A DNA stretch of 64,000 nt, taken from positions 248,001 to 312,000 of the forward strand of contig CAVZZJ010000001.1 of NCBI GenBank assembly GCA_963779735.1, given 5' to 3'. The DNA comes from Bog-473 sp963779735 (GTDB lineage: Bacteria > Actinomycetota > Acidimicrobiia > Acidimicrobiales > RAAP-2). The position numbers were made by a program, and so were the translations under genes. The notes under the pieces were generated by a model. It did no database searches. It saw only the letters and a list, made by a program, of their open reading frames with translations, and had not been told where the DNA came from. This document shows, piece by piece, positions 17,052 to 25,496 of the stretch. Each line of letters begins with the position of its first letter. Within the stretch, counting starts at the first letter, position 1.

Positions 17052-17125
17052 CGGGCTGCCCGGATTTGAACCGGGGACCTCTGCGTCCCGAACGCAGCGC
17101 GCTAACCAAGCTGCGCCACAGCCCG
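17052..17125 (-). tRNA. tRNA-Pro (anticodon CGG)
   Basis: The 74-nt cloverleaf on the minus strand has a perfect 7-bp acceptor stem (CGGGCTG with CAGCCCG). The anticodon arm is CTGCG TTCGGGA CGCAG, giving anticodon CGG, and the T-loop is GGTTCAAATCC. The 3' end faces the integrase gene, the usual arrangement for an element inserted at a tRNA 3' end that restores the gene. Confidence 0.95.
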
Positions 17126-17156
17126 TCCGCCCCCCGAAGGGAGCAGGCCCGCCACC

Positions 17157-18059
17157 TTACTCTTCCTGTTCGGGCGAACCTTCGGCGGGTGAGCCCGTCG
17201 CGGGGGTGGGGCCGAACGACGTGGCCACCACCTGTGCCACCCGGCGCTTGTCCATCTCGACGACGCGTAGTTCCCAATCGCCGACCTTGACCCGCTCGCC
17301 CTCCGTGGGGATGTGCCCGAAGCGCTCGAAGAGCAGGCCGCCCAGCGTCACGTACTCGCCGTCGGGGAGGTCCATGCCCAGCCGGTCGCGCACCTCGTCG
17401 ACGTTGGTCTGCCCGTCGATGAGCCAGCGGGTGCCGTCCACCCGGACGATCATCGGCTCCTCCACCTCGTCGAACTCATCGTGCAGATCCCCGACCAGCG
17501 GCTCGAGCAGGTCCTTGACGGTGAGGATCCCTGCCACCCCGCCGTACTCGTCCACCACCACGGCGACGGCTCGGCGGTGCTTGCGCATGTCGGCGAGGGC
17601 CTCGAGCACGCCGAGGGTCTCGGGTACGAGATGCGGCTGGCGCACCTTGCGCGAGATCTCGAGCGGGCTGGGATCGGTGGCGTCCCGGGCCAGAGGGCCC
17701 TCCTTCCCGGTGCGGAAGATGTCGTTGACGAAGAGGATGCCGATCAGGTCGTCGAGATCGTTGTGAACGACCGGGAAGCAGCTGTGCCCCGAGGTCCGCA
17801 CCGCCCGGGCGATGTCGTCCGCGTTGACCGGGATCGTCAGGAAGGTCACGTCGACCCGGGGGGTCATGACCTCGCGCACGTCCATATCCCTGAGGTCCCC
17901 CAGTGCGTCAATGATGATCCGTTCCTGCTCGGAGGCCTCGGGGTCCAGGGCCGGGCGTACGGCGTCCTCCCGCCCTTCGGCTCCCACCCCGCGGTGCCAC
18001 GGGAGCCGGCGGCGGCGGGGCAGTTGTGGTGAGGGTTGCGTCTCCCGACGGGTGGACAC
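17157..18059 (-). CDS. CorC/HlyC-type CBS-domain protein
   Basis: This is a 300-residue cytoplasmic protein with two CBS domains (VMTPRVDVTFL... and VVVDEYGGVAGILTVKDLLE) followed by the C-terminal transporter-associated domain (WLIDGQTNVDEVRDRLGMD through VTLGGLLFERFG). It lacks the DUF21/CNNM membrane domain that often precedes these modules, as in E. coli CorC. A role in divalent-cation efflux or adenosine-nucleotide sensing is likely from the family. The start codon is GTG. Confidence 0.8.
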   Translation of the reverse strand: MSTRRETQPSPQLPRRRRLPWHRGVGAEGREDAVRPALDPEASEQERIIIDALGDLRDMDVREVMTPRVDVTFLTIPVNADDIARAVRTSGHSCFPVVHNDLDDLIGILFVNDIFRTGKEGPLARDATDPSPLEISRKVRQPHLVPETLGVLEALADMRKHRRAVAVVVDEYGGVAGILTVKDLLEPLVGDLHDEFDEVEEPMIVRVDGTRWLIDGQTNVDEVRDRLGMDLPDGEYVTLGGLLFERFGHIPTEGERVKVGDWELRVVEMDKRRVAQVVATSFGPTPATGSPAEGSPEQEE

Positions 18060-18070
18060 GGGGCGCCGGA

Positions 18071-18526
18071 TCAGCTCTCCGGTGCGCTACCCGCCTGGAG
18101 CTGGGGTCCAGCGCCCACCAGCACGGGCACGGGGATGTACGAATCGTCGAAGAAGGATCCGTCTTCGAGGAGGACCTTGACGGCCCTCCGCAGCCGGAGG
18201 GGGTCGAGCGGCTTGACCAGCCACCCCTCCGCGCCCGAGCGCCGGGCCAGGAAGATGTCGGGCCGGCGGTCAAGCAACATCAGTACCGCCACGTGGTCCA
18301 GGGCGTCGTAGGACTCCTGGAGGCGGAGCTCGAGGCAGACGGCCATCCCGCCCATGTTGCCCATCTGCATGTCGACGATCACCAGATCGGGGGACTCCTC
18401 GGCCACGAAGGACAACACCTCGGGGCCGGAGGTAACGGCACGAACGGTCACGTCGGGGCCACTGACGACCGCCTCCACCTCTTGGCGGAGGGTAGGTGCG
18501 TCACTGGCGACCAGAATGGTCTGCAC
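18071..18526 (-). CDS. Stand-alone response-regulator receiver protein
   Basis: This 151-residue protein has a CheY-like receiver domain. LVIVDMQMGNMGG carries the phosphoacceptor Asp, and GWLVKPLDPLRLRRA the conserved Lys. No output domain is attached; the last 30 residues are an unassigned tail. No histidine kinase is adjacent. It lies between the CBS gene and the ArsA-like pair on the same strand and may be co-transcribed with them. Confidence 0.75.
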   Translation of the reverse strand: MQTILVASDAPTLRQEVEAVVSGPDVTVRAVTSGPEVLSFVAEESPDLVIVDMQMGNMGGMAVCLELRLQESYDALDHVAVLMLLDRRPDIFLARRSGAEGWLVKPLDPLRLRRAVKVLLEDGSFFDDSYIPVPVLVGAGPQLQAGSAPES

Positions 18527-18586
18527 GGCGGCGAGACTATCGGACCGCGGCCGGGGTGCGGTAGCCCGCCGGTAGAGGGTGCTCCC

Positions 18587-19648
18587 TCAGGAGAACAGGA
18601 AGTCGGCGGCGCGGCGGAGGCCGCCGATGTCGTGCACGTCCTGGCCGAAGAGGGGGACCCGTCCCAGGGCGGCCGGTGCCACCTGTTCCACCAGTGCCGC
18701 GTAGGAGCCCTCTTCCCGCCGGGCCATCTCGTTCAGCTGGGCCAGGTTGGCTTCGAGATCGGCCAACTGCGCGGCGGCGTCGGCGGATAGGTCGCTGGGG
18801 GACGCGTCGAATCGGGGGTGGATGCGGTTGACCACCAGGGCGGCGGGAGCCAGGCCGCGTTCGGCCAACCGCTCGGCGAAGTAGCCGGCCTCGGTGACGG
18901 CGTCCGGCCGGGGCGAGGTCACCAGCACGTAGGCGGTGGACGGATCGGCCAGGAGCTGGCGGACCGCGCCGGCCCGCACCCGGAAGCCCTCCTCCATGCC
19001 TTCGAAGTCCTGGAAGAACGACACCGCATCTTGGACGATCTCGGCACCGGCCACCTTGGACAGGGTGCGCAGCAAGGCCTGGGTGGCCATTCCGACGGCG
19101 CGCAACGAGACGCGGGTCGGCATGAGGAGCGCCCGGAAGATGCGGTTCTCGAGAAACCGGGTGAGGCGACGGGGGGCATCGAGCAGGTCGAGTGCGTTGC
19201 GGGTTGGCGGTGTGTCGACGACCACGACGTCGAAGTTGCCCGACTCGACCAACTCGTGGAGCTTCTCCATCGCCATGTACTCCTGGGTGCCGGAGAGGGA
19301 ACCGGCCAGGTTCTGATACAGCCGGTTGGTCAGGATCCCGTCGGCCTGTTCGGTCGAGTGGGCGTACGTGTGAATCAGGTCGTCGAACGTCCCCTTGGTG
19401 TCGAGCATGAGGGCGTGCAGGTGCCCGGGCCAGTCTCCGTGGATCTCGACCGGGGTGTTGGGCAGGGACTGCACACCGAGTGAGTCGGCCAGGCGGCGGG
19501 CCGGATCGACCGTGACGACGCAGGCCCGTCGGCCGGCGCGCGCTGCCGCCAGGGCGAAGGTGGCGGAAATCGTGGTCTTGCCCACGCCACCGGCGCCGCA
19601 ACAGACGATCACGGAGCGTTCGGCCACCAGCGCGGCGAGGGGGTTCAC
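18587..19648 (-). CDS. ArsA/Get3-like ATPase (second of pair)
   Basis: This is a 353-residue P-loop ATPase of the ArsA family. It has the deviant Walker A CGAGGVGKTTISA, the switch VTVDPARRLADSLG and VVVDTPPTRNALDLL. Its start overlaps the stop of the upstream ArsA-like gene by 4 bp (ATGA), so the two are translationally coupled and probably form a heteromer. In Mycobacterium tuberculosis an equivalent pair (Rv3679/Rv3680) lies next to whiB4, the same arrangement as here, so orthology is plausible. No arsenite-binding Cys cluster is evident. Confidence 0.8.
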   Translation of the reverse strand: MNPLAALVAERSVIVCCGAGGVGKTTISATFALAAARAGRRACVVTVDPARRLADSLGVQSLPNTPVEIHGDWPGHLHALMLDTKGTFDDLIHTYAHSTEQADGILTNRLYQNLAGSLSGTQEYMAMEKLHELVESGNFDVVVVDTPPTRNALDLLDAPRRLTRFLENRIFRALLMPTRVSLRAVGMATQALLRTLSKVAGAEIVQDAVSFFQDFEGMEEGFRVRAGAVRQLLADPSTAYVLVTSPRPDAVTEAGYFAERLAERGLAPAALVVNRIHPRFDASPSDLSADAAAQLADLEANLAQLNEMARREEGSYAALVEQVAPAALGRVPLFGQDVHDIGGLRRAADFLFS

Positions 19649-20616
19649 GTGGCCGGGACTTCGGGGACGAGTTCGTCGACGGCCCGGGCCAGGGCCGTCG
19701 CCAGCGTGTCGGTCTCCGACGGTCCGATGGACTCGGTGTCCACCGTCGGGACGTGGAGCTGGGGCAGGGGGAGGTCGCGTCCCAGGCGGTCGATCTGGGC
19801 GGCCGACACCTCGTGCCGCTCCAGGCGGAAGAGGCGGGCCTGCTCCAGCGCCGCGAGGTGGGCCCGATCGACGTCCAGCCCCGCAGCTGACTCCTGGGCC
19901 GAGCGCTCGAGACCTACCGGGGCCGAGTCGGTGGCGTTGACGATCACGGGGCCCAGCTGCACGCCGGCCTTGTCCTCCAGGGTGAAGGCGGACTCTATGG
20001 TCTCGCTCACCGGCATCTCTTCGGGAACGGTGACCAGGATCACCCGGCAGCGCGACGAGTCGCCCAGGAGGTCGACAACGTCGTTGGCCTGGGTGCGCAG
20101 CGGGCCCCCCCGGGCAGCACTCACGAGCCCGCTGGCGGAGGTGAGAAAGGTGAGGGCGTGCCCGGTGGCCGGTGCATCGACGACGATGAGGTCGGCCACG
20201 CCGTCGCGCTCGAGCTGCTTGACCTTGCCCAGGACGAGCACGTCACGGATGCCGGGAATCGCGGTGGCCACCACGTCGACGACGCCGGAGGAGACCAACC
20301 GCTTGGAGAGGCGACGCAGGCCGTGGTCCTCGAGATACTCCACCAGGGCGTCGTCGGGCGTGATCCTCCGTGCTCGCACGCTGCCCTGGTAGGGCGCCCG
20401 GGCCACCTGCAACTCGACCTCGTCGTAGCCCAGGTCCTGGTGCATTCCGAAGGCGCCGGTAATGCCGGACTTGCCTTCCAGTTCGACGATGAGGACCGAA
20501 CGTCCACTCAGCGAGGCCATGCGGGCTAGCGCCGCCGCCATCGTCGTCTTCCCGACCCCTCCCTTGCCGGCCACGATCAGAACGCGGCTTTGCGCGCAGA
20601 AAGTTCCCACGTCCAT
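19645..20616 (-). CDS. ArsA/Get3-like ATPase (first of pair)
   Basis: This is a 323-residue ArsA-family ATPase with Walker A VAGKGGVGKTTMAAALA, LIVELEGKSGITGAFG and DLIVVDAPATGHAL. ATG 20616 is preferred because the fold starts immediately after it; the frame is open further upstream but that part overlaps the divergent whiB promoter and start. It is coupled to the second ATPase by an ATGA overlap. Energy-dependent handling of a membrane protein or an anion has been suggested for such pairs; the actual substrate is unknown. Confidence 0.8.
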   Translation of the reverse strand: MDVGTFCAQSRVLIVAGKGGVGKTTMAAALARMASLSGRSVLIVELEGKSGITGAFGMHQDLGYDEVELQVARAPYQGSVRARRITPDDALVEYLEDHGLRRLSKRLVSSGVVDVVATAIPGIRDVLVLGKVKQLERDGVADLIVVDAPATGHALTFLTSASGLVSAARGGPLRTQANDVVDLLGDSSRCRVILVTVPEEMPVSETIESAFTLEDKAGVQLGPVIVNATDSAPVGLERSAQESAAGLDVDRAHLAALEQARLFRLERHEVSAAQIDRLGRDLPLPQLHVPTVDTESIGPSETDTLATALARAVDELVPEVPAT

Positions 20617-20756
20617 GTGAGGCCGAGCGTAGCGGGGGTAGGGCCCGAAGAGGGGAGCGAGCATCTGAAAAACCAGCTCAGAGGCCTTGATGCCCGCGCC
20701 ACCTCGGGGATAAGTTGACCTGCGTTGGGTACGGAGTGCCCACGTTTGGGGGTCAC

Positions 20757-21014
20757 ATGCGACAAGCACTCGATGCGTGGCAGGTAAAAGCAGCCTGTCG
20801 GGGGCCGCAGGCGACGGCGTTCTTCCCGCCGTCCCATGCCGAGCGGAAGGAAGAGAAAGCCGCTCGTGAGCTCAGGGCCAAAGAGATCTGCCGCCAATGT
20901 CACGTGCAAGGGGAGTGTCTCGAATATGCGATCCGGATCCGCGAGCCGCACGGCATATGGGGTGGGTTGAACGAGGTCGAGCGCAAGATGGTCCTCGACC
21001 GGCGGGCCAGCTGA
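20757..21014 (+). CDS. WhiB-family iron-sulfur transcription factor
   Basis: This 85-residue Wbl protein has four conserved Cys residues (AACRGP, then ICRQCHVQGECLEYA) that bind a [4Fe-4S] cluster. The beta-turn GIWGG and a basic C-terminal tail used in DNA binding follow. ATG 20757 follows a G-rich ribosome-binding site and gives the normal length. It is divergent from the ArsA-like pair, as whiB4 is in mycobacteria, so WhiB4-like redox regulation is a reasonable inference. Confidence 0.9.
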   Translation: MRQALDAWQVKAACRGPQATAFFPPSHAERKEEKAARELRAKEICRQCHVQGECLEYAIRIREPHGIWGGLNEVERKMVLDRRAS

Positions 21015-21077
21015 CCCAGCCGGAGTCACGCCGGCCGCACCTGGCCGGAACCTATCCACCGGCCCGATCGCCGGGAA

Positions 21078-21983
21078 TCAGCCCGCCCGGTGGATCTGCA
21101 GCTTGGCGTCGGCGGCCATCACGCCCCGGGAGCCGCAAACGGGACCGGGACGTTGGCCGGTGGTGCTGCAGATGGCGGCGGTGATCTCGTTGGCCGACGC
21201 CAGAACCGCTTGCGCCACCGGACTGGTGGGAAAGGCCAGGTCGGATGCGACCTGGGACTGGGTCAGTCCGTCGAGCACCGAGGGGGAGAAGCTGGACCCG
21301 ACCAGCACATAGTGGTTGGCGATGTCGAGCAGCGGGAACGTGTTCGCCGAAGGGTCGTAGGCCCCGACGGCCGCCGCCTCCCGTGGGGTGAGGGACTGCA
21401 GCGCCGTGTAGCTGTCCCCCGCTGGGATGAGAGCGCTGTAGCGCTCAACGGCCTGCAGGTCCACCCAGTCGCTCTTGTACGAGACATGCCAGAAGGTGAA
21501 GGTAGCGGTGTCCGAGAACGCCGCCGTCGGGCTGGACTCCATCAGGCCGAGCTGCCCGAACGAGCCGAAGCGTGAGAGGGCCACCACCAGTGGCCACCTC
21601 TCCGCCGCCGCATAGGGGGCGAACTCGGCACCGTAGAAGAAGACGACCGGGCGCGAGTCCCCGTCCTGGCCGGTGGACCACCACAGCGCTGTCTTCCGGG
21701 TGGCCTCCGGCGGGATGACCGGCGAGTCGGGGGAGGTCGCTCCCACGGCGGCCCACGTGGCCGCCGGAACCTGGCCGAGGGTGCTGAGCACCGACGCCGG
21801 CGCCGGGGTCATGGTCTCAATGTCGGAGGTGTCGTTCGGCCCGTCGACGTTGCGGACCACGATGAGCACACCCACGAGAAGGGTGGCCAGGATGATGAGC
21901 CCCAACGCGACGTAGCGCCGTGGAATCGTGCGCACGGCGGGTATCTCCGCATGCTCAGGGGCATCGACGCTCATGGGAGGCAT
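21078..21983 (-). CDS. DUF929-family thioredoxin-fold membrane protein without CxxC
   Basis: This is a 301-residue protein with one N-terminal membrane segment (ALGLIILATLLVGVLIVV) and a large outside domain. The DUF929 core is recognisable in VVFFYGAEFAPYAAAERWPL and SRFGSFGQLGLMESSP. In members I recall, the segment after GAE reads WCPYC; here it is FAPYA, so both Cys residues of the thioredoxin-like active site are gone. It may be a non-redox chaperone or binding protein. A late Cys pair (AICSTTGQRPGPVCGS) remains. Confidence 0.7.
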   Translation of the reverse strand: MPPMSVDAPEHAEIPAVRTIPRRYVALGLIILATLLVGVLIVVRNVDGPNDTSDIETMTPAPASVLSTLGQVPAATWAAVGATSPDSPVIPPEATRKTALWWSTGQDGDSRPVVFFYGAEFAPYAAAERWPLVVALSRFGSFGQLGLMESSPTAAFSDTATFTFWHVSYKSDWVDLQAVERYSALIPAGDSYTALQSLTPREAAAVGAYDPSANTFPLLDIANHYVLVGSSFSPSVLDGLTQSQVASDLAFPTSPVAQAVLASANEITAAICSTTGQRPGPVCGSRGVMAADAKLQIHRAG

Positions 21984-22035
21984 CAGCGTAGACGAGGGGT
22001 TCGGCCCTTTTGGGGGCGCTCCCGCCCTGTCCCGG

Positions 22036-22041
22036 TAGCCT
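22036..22041 (+). promoter_or_regulatory. Candidate leaderless -10 element for the Nudix gene
   Basis: TAGCCT is followed by 7 nt and a GTG at 22049 that is in frame with the Nudix protein and gives a natural N-terminus. Confidence 0.4.
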
Positions 22042-22048
22042 CGTGCGG

Positions 22049-23012
22049 GTGGTCCCCGACTCGCCCCCGCCCCACGGGCCGGTCGCGGTACGCCCCGCTG
22101 CGACGGTCGTGCTGGTCCGTGACGCCATGGTGCCCAAGGGTGATGGCGACGCGCTCGAGGTGCTCATGGTGCGGCGCAACCTGCAGTCCGACTTCGTCGG
22201 TGGGGCCTACGTCTTTCCGGGTGGCGCGGTGGACCCAGTCGACGGAGGGTCCGAAGCCGAAGCCGTCTGTCAGGGTCGATCCGACCTGGAGGCCAGCGCC
22301 CTGCTCGGGCTGGCGTCGGGGGGGTTGGCCTACTGGACGGCCGCGCTGACGCGAGACGTTCGAAGAGGCCGGCCTGTTGCTGGCCGAGCGTCCGGGAGGA
22401 CCTCCCCTCTTGGCCGGCGAGCCGCGAGAGGAGGCCCGTCTGGCGGCGGGGCGGGCGGCGGTGAACGCCGGGCGCCTTCGCTTCCTCGACCTGTGCCGGA
22501 ACGAAGGGCTGCGCCTCACGGTGGGCGATGTGCACTACTTCGCCCACTGGATCACTCCGGCGGGAGCGACGCGCCGCTACGACACCCGGTTCTTCGTCGC
22601 CGCCGCACCGAGCGGGCAGGAGGCGACCCACGACGCCGGCGAGACCATCGCCGACACGTGGATCGCGCCGCGCCGCGCCCTCGAGGGCCACCGCCGGGGC
22701 GCCTTCGACCTGATCCTTCCGACCGTCCGAACTCTGCAGGCCATCAGCCGGTTCGCCACCAGCGCCGAGCTGCTGGAGGCGGCCGCGGACGCAGCACGCT
22801 CGGTTCCTACCATTGAGCCACGGTTGGTGGTCGACGGGACCGGGGTGAGGATCATGCTGCCGGGCGACGAAGGCTACGAGGAGGTTGGGGACGACCGGAG
22901 CCTGGGGGCGGGGACCGACTTCAACGACGCCATACGGGTGGTGTCGTTGGCCGCCAACCACGACGGGGGTGTGGCCGGTGGAGGAGCGGTCGCCCCGAGG
23001 GGTGCTCTTTGA
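22049..23012 (+). CDS. Nudix hydrolase, frameshifted within the Nudix box
   Basis: The first frame reads AATVVLVRDAMVP, VLMVRRNLQSDFVGGAYVFP and GLAYWTAAL. After one extra A near 22350 the next frame continues RETFEEAGLLLAE, completing a normal Nudix box (REx2EExG), then the C-terminal part to 23012 (VHYFAHWITPAGATRRYDTR). The corrected protein would be about 320 residues and would cleave a nucleoside diphosphate or CoA derivative with Mg2+. The single-base lesion inside an otherwise intact gene suggests sequence error rather than decay. Confidence 0.7.
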
Positions 23013-23020
23013 TCCGACCG

Positions 23021-23160
23021 ATGCGGGACCTCGGGATCGGGTCGGTCCCGGCCCCCGGCGAAACGGTCCCGCTGGCCCCGGACTCGCACGGCTCACTGCG
23101 CCCAACCCCGGTCTGATGACCGGACCGGGCACCAACAGCTACATCGTTGGGGCGGAGGAG
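23021..23160 (+). pseudogene. N-terminal remnant of an MBL-fold hydrolase
   Basis: Nine bases after the Nudix stop, ATG 23021 opens MRDLGIGSVPAPGETVPLAP. After a one-base frame change near 23085 the sequence reads GLARLTAPNPGLMTGPGTNS and YIVG, which is the start of a metallo-beta-lactamase-fold hydrolase. The zinc-ligand HxHxDH region and the rest of the roughly 260-residue fold are absent; the sequence after YIVG is unrelated to the family. A Nudix-MBL pair is common in actinobacteria, which supports identity of the remnant. Confidence 0.5.
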
Positions 23161-23333
23161 GACCATCTCTTGGGTCAGGTCTATGCCGACGCGGACGGAG
23201 GGCGCGCGGACCGTCTCGTATTCAGTAGCGAGCCGGCCGATTCGAGCCGCTTGGACGTGGTGTGGCACGCTGGATCGATGGGGGTCACGCCGCAAGAGAT
23301 CGGGCATGTGCCGCGGGACCACCGCGTGCTCGG

Positions 23334-24032
23334 GTGACCGGCTCGACCCCATGGTGGGAGGGGCATCCTGCCCTCCTGCCGCCCGACCCGGAGCTCGAGC
23401 CGCTGCACCAGCGGGACTACGTGGTGCGGGCCTGGAAGCGGTCCGACGACTCCATGCTGATCCGGGGTGCGGTCATGGACCTCAAGCCAGGTCGGCCGTT
23501 CGCCGAGCGCCTCAGGGCCGCCGGCGGCCATGACGACGGGCGTCCCCTGTTGGTGCACCACATGGTGGTCGACCTGGTGGTCCGCTACCCGGACCTCACC
23601 ATCACCGGAGCCGAGGTCGTGTTCGAGGCGTTTCCCAACCCCGGCTGCCCCGCCATCAGCACCCGCTATCGGGAGCTGATCGGCCTCTCCATCGCCCGTG
23701 GCTTCACCCACCAGGTCCGCGAGCTCTTCGGCGGGCCGCACGGCTGCACGCACGCTACCGCCCTGCTGCAGGCAATGGGCCCGGTGGCGGTGCAGTCCGT
23801 GTTCGGGATGCGTGGATCCCTGCCCCGTCCGGCTGGCCGGCCGGCGGATGAGCCCGTCGGACCTGATCAGCCGTCGTTCATGCGGGACACCTGCCACGTA
23901 TGGGCAGCGGACGGCGAGCGCTGGCAGGACCTCGCTATGGGGGTGAGCCACCCGCAGCCGCTGCCGATGCAGCGGCGGGTCCGCGACAGCGGGCTCGACC
24001 CGGCCCAAGTGAATCTGGCCTCCGAGGAGTAG
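23334..24032 (+). CDS. DUF2889 family protein
   Basis: This is a 232-residue soluble protein of unknown function. The family pattern is visible in RDYVVRAWKRSDDSMLIRGA, VMDLKP, VHHMVVDLVVRYPDLTITGA, LIGLSIARGF and the conserved GGPHGCTHATALLQAMG with its Cys-Thr-His. GTG 23334 is chosen because the upstream frame is unlike the family. It is convergent with the Mrp gene, 9 bp away. DUF2889 genes occur in varied catabolic and core contexts; no reaction is established that I know of. Confidence 0.7.
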   Translation: MTGSTPWWEGHPALLPPDPELEPLHQRDYVVRAWKRSDDSMLIRGAVMDLKPGRPFAERLRAAGGHDDGRPLLVHHMVVDLVVRYPDLTITGAEVVFEAFPNPGCPAISTRYRELIGLSIARGFTHQVRELFGGPHGCTHATALLQAMGPVAVQSVFGMRGSLPRPAGRPADEPVGPDQPSFMRDTCHVWAADGERWQDLAMGVSHPQPLPMQRRVRDSGLDPAQVNLASEE

Positions 24033-24041
24033 CGCCTCGGG

Positions 24042-25229
24042 CTAGGACTCACCCTCTCCTGCGGCCACGGCGGCCTTCACGCGGGCAATCAGGTGGGCCG
24101 AGCAGGACGAGGTCTCGAGCAACGGCGCCACCTCCTCTGCCACGGTGCGGGCCAACTCGGCGAAGAGCGTTGCGAGCTGGCCATCGCCCAGGGCGACCGG
24201 CGTGCCGGCGTCGCCGGCGGCGGCCAGGTCGGGGTGAAGGGGTATGGAGCCGATGAGCGGCACGCCCAGCCCGCGAGCAAGACGGCTCCCGCCACCGGAG
24301 CCGAAGAGGGCGTAGGTCGTGCCGTGCTCGCAGACGAAGTCGCTCATGTTCTCGATGACCCCGGCGACGCGCAGGTATCCCTTCCGGGCCATGTCGGCGG
24401 CGCGGGCCGCCACCTTTTGCGCCGCCAGCGGCGGGGTGGTGACCACCAGCATCTCGGTCCGCGGGAGCAGGCGGGCCAGACCCATCTGCACGTCGCCCGT
24501 CCCCGGCGGAAGGTCGATCAGGAGGTAGTCGAGATCCCCCCAGTGCGCGTCCTGGAGGAACTGCTGGACGGCCCGGTTCAGGATGAGGCCGCGCCACATG
24601 ATGGCCTGCTCCTCGTCGGCCAGAAAGCCCATGGAGAGGACGCGCACGAGCCCGGTGCCGACCGTCTTCTCCAATGGCACCATCTTCCCCTTGCGGGCTT
24701 CGACCTCCCCGTCCATGCCCAGGAGTCGGGGGACCGAGAAGCCCCAGATGTCTGCGTCGAGGATGCCGACGGTCAGTCCCCTCCGGGCCAGCGCCACGGC
24801 CAGGTTGACCGTGACCGACGACTTGCCCACCCCGCCCTTGCCCGAGGCGATGGCAAGCACTCGCGTGGTCACGGGGATCGATGTCTCCGGGGCGTCCTCG
24901 CGCGCCTTCCAGCGGGCTCGCGCCATCACCGCCGCCCGCTCGTCGGCATCCATGGCGGCGATGCGGATTTCCAGCGAGGCGACCCAGTCCAGCGACTCGA
25001 CCAGGCCTCGCACGTCCTTCTCGATCTGCGCGCGCAACGGGCAGGCGGCCACGGTCAGCGCGACGTCGACCGTGACTCGGTCACCGTCGACCCTGACGGT
25101 CCGCACCATGCCCAGATCGACGATGTTCTCGCCGAGCTCGGGGTCGATCACGGCGCGCAGGCTGCGGCGCACCTCGTCTTCGCGGTCGGGTGTGCCGGGG
25201 GTGGAGCTGATGGGCGACCCGGAACTCAC
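24042..25229 (-). CDS. Mrp/ApbC-type Fe-S cluster carrier ATPase
   Basis: This is a 395-residue protein. The N-terminal DUF59/MIP18-like domain (LRAVIDPELGENIVDLGMV) is followed by the P-loop ATPase with deviant Walker A ASGKGGVGKSSVTVNLA, LDADIWGFSVPRLLG, and DLPPGTGDVQM. It loads iron-sulfur clusters onto target proteins. A GTG start at 25229 is preferred: a TACAAT hexamer stands exactly 6 nt upstream and the family N-terminus starts here. The divergent neighbour is an IscA-like carrier, fitting a joint Fe-S role. The CxxC seen near the C-terminus of many homologues is not present. Confidence 0.85.
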   Translation of the reverse strand: MSSGSPISSTPGTPDREDEVRRSLRAVIDPELGENIVDLGMVRTVRVDGDRVTVDVALTVAACPLRAQIEKDVRGLVESLDWVASLEIRIAAMDADERAAVMARARWKAREDAPETSIPVTTRVLAIASGKGGVGKSSVTVNLAVALARRGLTVGILDADIWGFSVPRLLGMDGEVEARKGKMVPLEKTVGTGLVRVLSMGFLADEEQAIMWRGLILNRAVQQFLQDAHWGDLDYLLIDLPPGTGDVQMGLARLLPRTEMLVVTTPPLAAQKVAARAADMARKGYLRVAGVIENMSDFVCEHGTTYALFGSGGGSRLARGLGVPLIGSIPLHPDLAAAGDAGTPVALGDGQLATLFAELARTVAEEVAPLLETSSCSAHLIARVKAAVAAGEGES

Positions 25230-25235
25230 AGCCGC

Positions 25236-25241
25236 ATTGTA
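25236..25241 (-). promoter_or_regulatory. Leaderless -10 element for mrp
   Basis: TACAAT on the minus strand lies 6 nt before the GTG start, a near-consensus -10 hexamer that places transcription start at the initiation codon. Confidence 0.5.
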
Positions 25242-25300
25242 CCTGTGTGCAGGTGATTTCCGTTCCGATGGCCTTCCGCGCCGGGGTGTAGCCGGGCTGG

Positions 25301-25320
25301 GCGGCCCTCCGGAGGGCCGC
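25301..25320. repeat. Perfect 20-bp palindrome between mrp and the IscA gene
   Basis: GCGGCCCTCC is followed directly by its reverse complement. It lies between divergent Fe-S genes and could be an operator or a chance GC-rich inverted repeat. Confidence 0.4.
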
Positions 25321-25496
25321 GGCCGGCGCGAAAGGGGCGCGTGAACAGGGCCTCGCACGCCCTCGCCCCTCGGCTCTCGGAGACGGGCGGCCGGTGGTGG
25401 ACATGTCCCGCCGGGACACCGGTAACATGGTGCTGCCCGGGGCACAGCGCCGCCGGGGTGGCCAGCGCCGCGTGGCGCGCGACAAGGAGGCTTTTC

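Noticed and set aside
1..17052. Left attachment site copying the tRNA-Pro 3' end
   Set aside because: No copy of the terminal tRNA sequence was found by eye in the lower-GC region; the left end is probably outside the window or too short to see.
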